Origin: Myxococcales bacterium
GTDB taxonomy: Bacteria; Myxococcota; Polyangia; Polyangiales; Polyangiaceae
Reading direction: 5' to 3'
DNA length: 8,045 nt
Assembly (NCBI GenBank): GCA_020430865.1
Contig: JAGQIY010000680.1
Span: 1-8,045 of the forward strand
This document shows positions 7,558-8,045 of the stretch, one piece after another. The translations under genes and the position numbers were made by a program. The notes under the pieces were generated by a model that saw nothing but the letters and a program-made list of their open reading frames with translations, searched no databases and was not told where the DNA came from. Each line of letters begins with the position of its first letter. Positions within the stretch are counted from its first letter, which is position 1.

Positions 7558-7567
7558 GCCAGCTGGC
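7558..7567. promoter_or_regulatory. 10-base perfect palindrome upstream of the GDSL hydrolase gene
   Basis: GCCAGCTGGC is perfectly self-complementary and lies 17 bases upstream of the GTG at 7540 on the minus strand. It could be an operator half-site pair, but short G+C-rich palindromes also occur by chance in such DNA, so confidence is low. Confidence 0.2.
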
Positions 7568-7829
7568 CCAACACCCTGCAGATGCCGCGATGAGTCAAGG
7601 AGCACCGCCAAGCTGTACTGCGGCTCCAGTCAAGCGCCAGGACCAGCAGGATGCTGCAATCGCGCAGGGCCGAACGGCGTGGGCGCAGTGCACCTCTTTT
7701 GGGCTGTGGCGCTAGATGCTTGTGGTAGCTTTCGCCGCGCAGTGTCACCGGTTTCGCGCGCCTCTGCGCGCAGCCGACACGCAGAGTTCCCCTGTTCGGC
7801 GGCCTACGCTGACTACCCGCTGACGCACA

Positions 7830-7843
7830 TTACCATATGGCAA
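7830..7843. promoter_or_regulatory. A+T-rich palindrome, candidate operator or promoter element for the thiolase gene
   Basis: TTACCATATGGCAA has a perfect CCATATGG core (7833-7840), and its symmetry extends to 12 of 14 positions. It is one of very few A+T-rich spots in the region. TACCAT (7831-7836) could serve as a -10 element with CTGACT (7809-7814) 16 bases upstream, each matching consensus at 4 of 6 positions. A repressor binding here would block that promoter. The regulator is not identifiable from sequence. Confidence 0.3.
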
Positions 7844-7884
7844 AAAAGTCTCGCGCGCGGACTCGCTGAGCCACCCGCGAGACT
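7842..7884 (-). terminator. Intrinsic (Rho-independent) terminator reading leftward
   Basis: AGTCTCGCG (7847-7855) pairs perfectly over 9 bases with CGCGAGACT (7876-7884). An inner stem (GG plus CTC at 7859-7864 with GAGCC at 7868-7872, one bulged A, loop GCT) extends the hairpin. On the minus strand the stem is followed directly by six T residues (complement of AAAAAA at 7842-7847), the classic intrinsic terminator layout. On the plus strand no T-run follows. It would stop RNA coming leftward out of the thiolase gene. If the plus-strand promoter upstream is real, the same sequence would instead fold in the thiolase mRNA leader. Confidence 0.55.
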
Positions 7885-7911
7885 GGTCAGCGCACCTAAC
7901 CCCCAAACCCA

Positions 7912-7933
7912 GGGCGTCCAAGGTCGGACGCTT
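7912..7933 (+). other. Hairpin in the presumed 5' leader of the thiolase gene
   Basis: GCGTCC (7914-7919) and GGACGC (7926-7931) form a perfect 6-base stem around a 6-base loop. Two flanking G-U pairs could lengthen it in RNA. No T-run follows on either strand, so it is not an intrinsic terminator. It sits about 35 bases before the thiolase start codon. It may be a leader RNA structure or a protein-binding palindrome, or it may be chance. Confidence 0.35.
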
Positions 7934-7955
7934 CAGCACAACAAGACAGAGCATC

Positions 7956-7960
7956 GGAGG
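7956..7960 (+). promoter_or_regulatory. Shine-Dalgarno site for the thiolase gene
   Basis: GGAGG lies exactly 8 bases before the ATG at 7969. This is the strongest ribosome binding site in the window and fixes the start of the thiolase reading frame. Confidence 0.85.
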
Positions 7961-7968
7961 ATCCCGCG

Positions 7969-8045
7969 ATGGGCGACGCATTCATCATCGACGCAGTTCG
8001 TACTCCCCGTGGTCGTGGCAAGGCCGGCAAGGGCGGCTTGAGCCA
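7969..8045 (+). CDS. Thiolase (acetyl-CoA C-acyltransferase), N-terminal fragment cut by the window's right edge
   Basis: Only 25 codons and two bases are visible, but the start is diagnostic. IIDAVRTPRGRGKAGKGG is the first beta strand and following Arg/Gly loop of thiolase-superfamily enzymes (the usual start is an 'A(F/V)IVDAVRTP(R/I)G' motif). Thiolases either cleave 3-ketoacyl-CoA in beta-oxidation or condense two acetyl-CoA. The RGRGKAGKGG variant resembles the beta-oxidation type more than the short biosynthetic type, but too little is visible to decide. The catalytic Cys and the His/Cys pair lie beyond the window. The ATG is preceded by a consensus GGAGG and by a long regulatory-looking region, so this is probably the first gene of a rightward operon. 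Confidence 0.85.
   Translation, partial: MGDAFIIDAVRTPRGRGKAGKGGLS

Larger units (their letters stand above)
7541..7968. other. 428-base non-coding region between divergent genes
   Basis: This stretch separates the start of the minus-strand GDSL hydrolase from the start of the plus-strand thiolase. Frames open here on both strands give Arg/Cys/Pro/Ser-rich products without recognisable domains and overlap the well-supported thiolase start, so I call none of them. The region holds a 10-base palindrome near the hydrolase start, an A+T-rich palindrome, a hairpin with a leftward T-run, a second hairpin and the thiolase Shine-Dalgarno site, each listed separately. The stretch 7570-7790 shows nothing I can support beyond an isolated -35-like TTGACT on the minus strand. 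Confidence 0.7.

Noticed and set aside
7593..7598. TTGACT on the minus strand as a -35 element for the GDSL hydrolase
   Set aside because: No -10-like hexamer lies 16-18 bases downstream on that strand, so it remains an isolated match.
7556..8041. 161-codon plus-strand open frame covering the intergenic region and the thiolase start
   Set aside because: The product is Arg/Ser/Pro/Cys-rich without domain features and overlaps the thiolase start in another frame. The thiolase frame has a consensus ribosome binding site and a diagnostic N-terminal motif.

Overview
The window is G+C-rich chromosomal DNA with densely packed genes. It looks like a myxobacterium of the Polyangia/Sorangium type. The inference rests on codon usage strongly biased to G/C in third positions, and on a long Pro/Glu/Lys-rich membrane protein ending in a small two-cysteine 'PPF' domain of a kind common in myxobacteria. 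No 16S or other taxonomic marker is present. I see no mobile element, CRISPR array, tRNA or rRNA.

Left part (2-4409, plus strand). The window opens inside a gene for a single-pass membrane protein. It has a disordered cytoplasmic part, one membrane helix, a Pro/Glu/Lys-rich spacer and a C-terminal TonB/AgmX-like domain. After 82 bases comes a 907-residue transaldolase/glucose-6-phosphate isomerase fusion. Its isomerase half keeps the main sugar-isomerase motifs. Its transaldolase half keeps the fold-level sequence but has lost the Schiff-base lysine (Gln139) and several other active-site residues, so it looks like a pseudoenzyme. This is the most noteworthy observation in the window.

Middle part (4442-6672, plus strand). 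A promoter-like TTGAGG-16-TATAAC lies so close to the next start codon that the transcript would be nearly leaderless. It precedes a cytoplasmic DUF885-type zinc hydrolase (HEGIPGHH). A GNAT acetyltransferase resembling spermidine/spermine or thialysine acetyltransferases overlaps it by four bases (ATGA), so the two form a translationally coupled pair.

Right part (6698-8045). A convergent minus-strand gene encodes an exported SGNH/GDSL hydrolase with all catalytic blocks. Then comes a 428-base non-coding region between divergent genes. It holds several palindromes, a strong hairpin followed by a T-run when read leftward (an intrinsic terminator on the minus strand), a second hairpin, and a clear Shine-Dalgarno site. 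This leads into the first 25 codons of a thiolase (acetyl-CoA acyltransferase), probably the first gene of a fatty-acid or acetyl-CoA metabolism operon that continues off the right edge.

Overall these are mostly housekeeping and accessory metabolic genes (sugar phosphate, acyl-CoA, small-molecule acetylation) and not a defence or mobile island. I found no convincing evidence for an entirely new multi-gene system. The degenerate transaldolase half and the structured region before the thiolase gene are the points worth checking.
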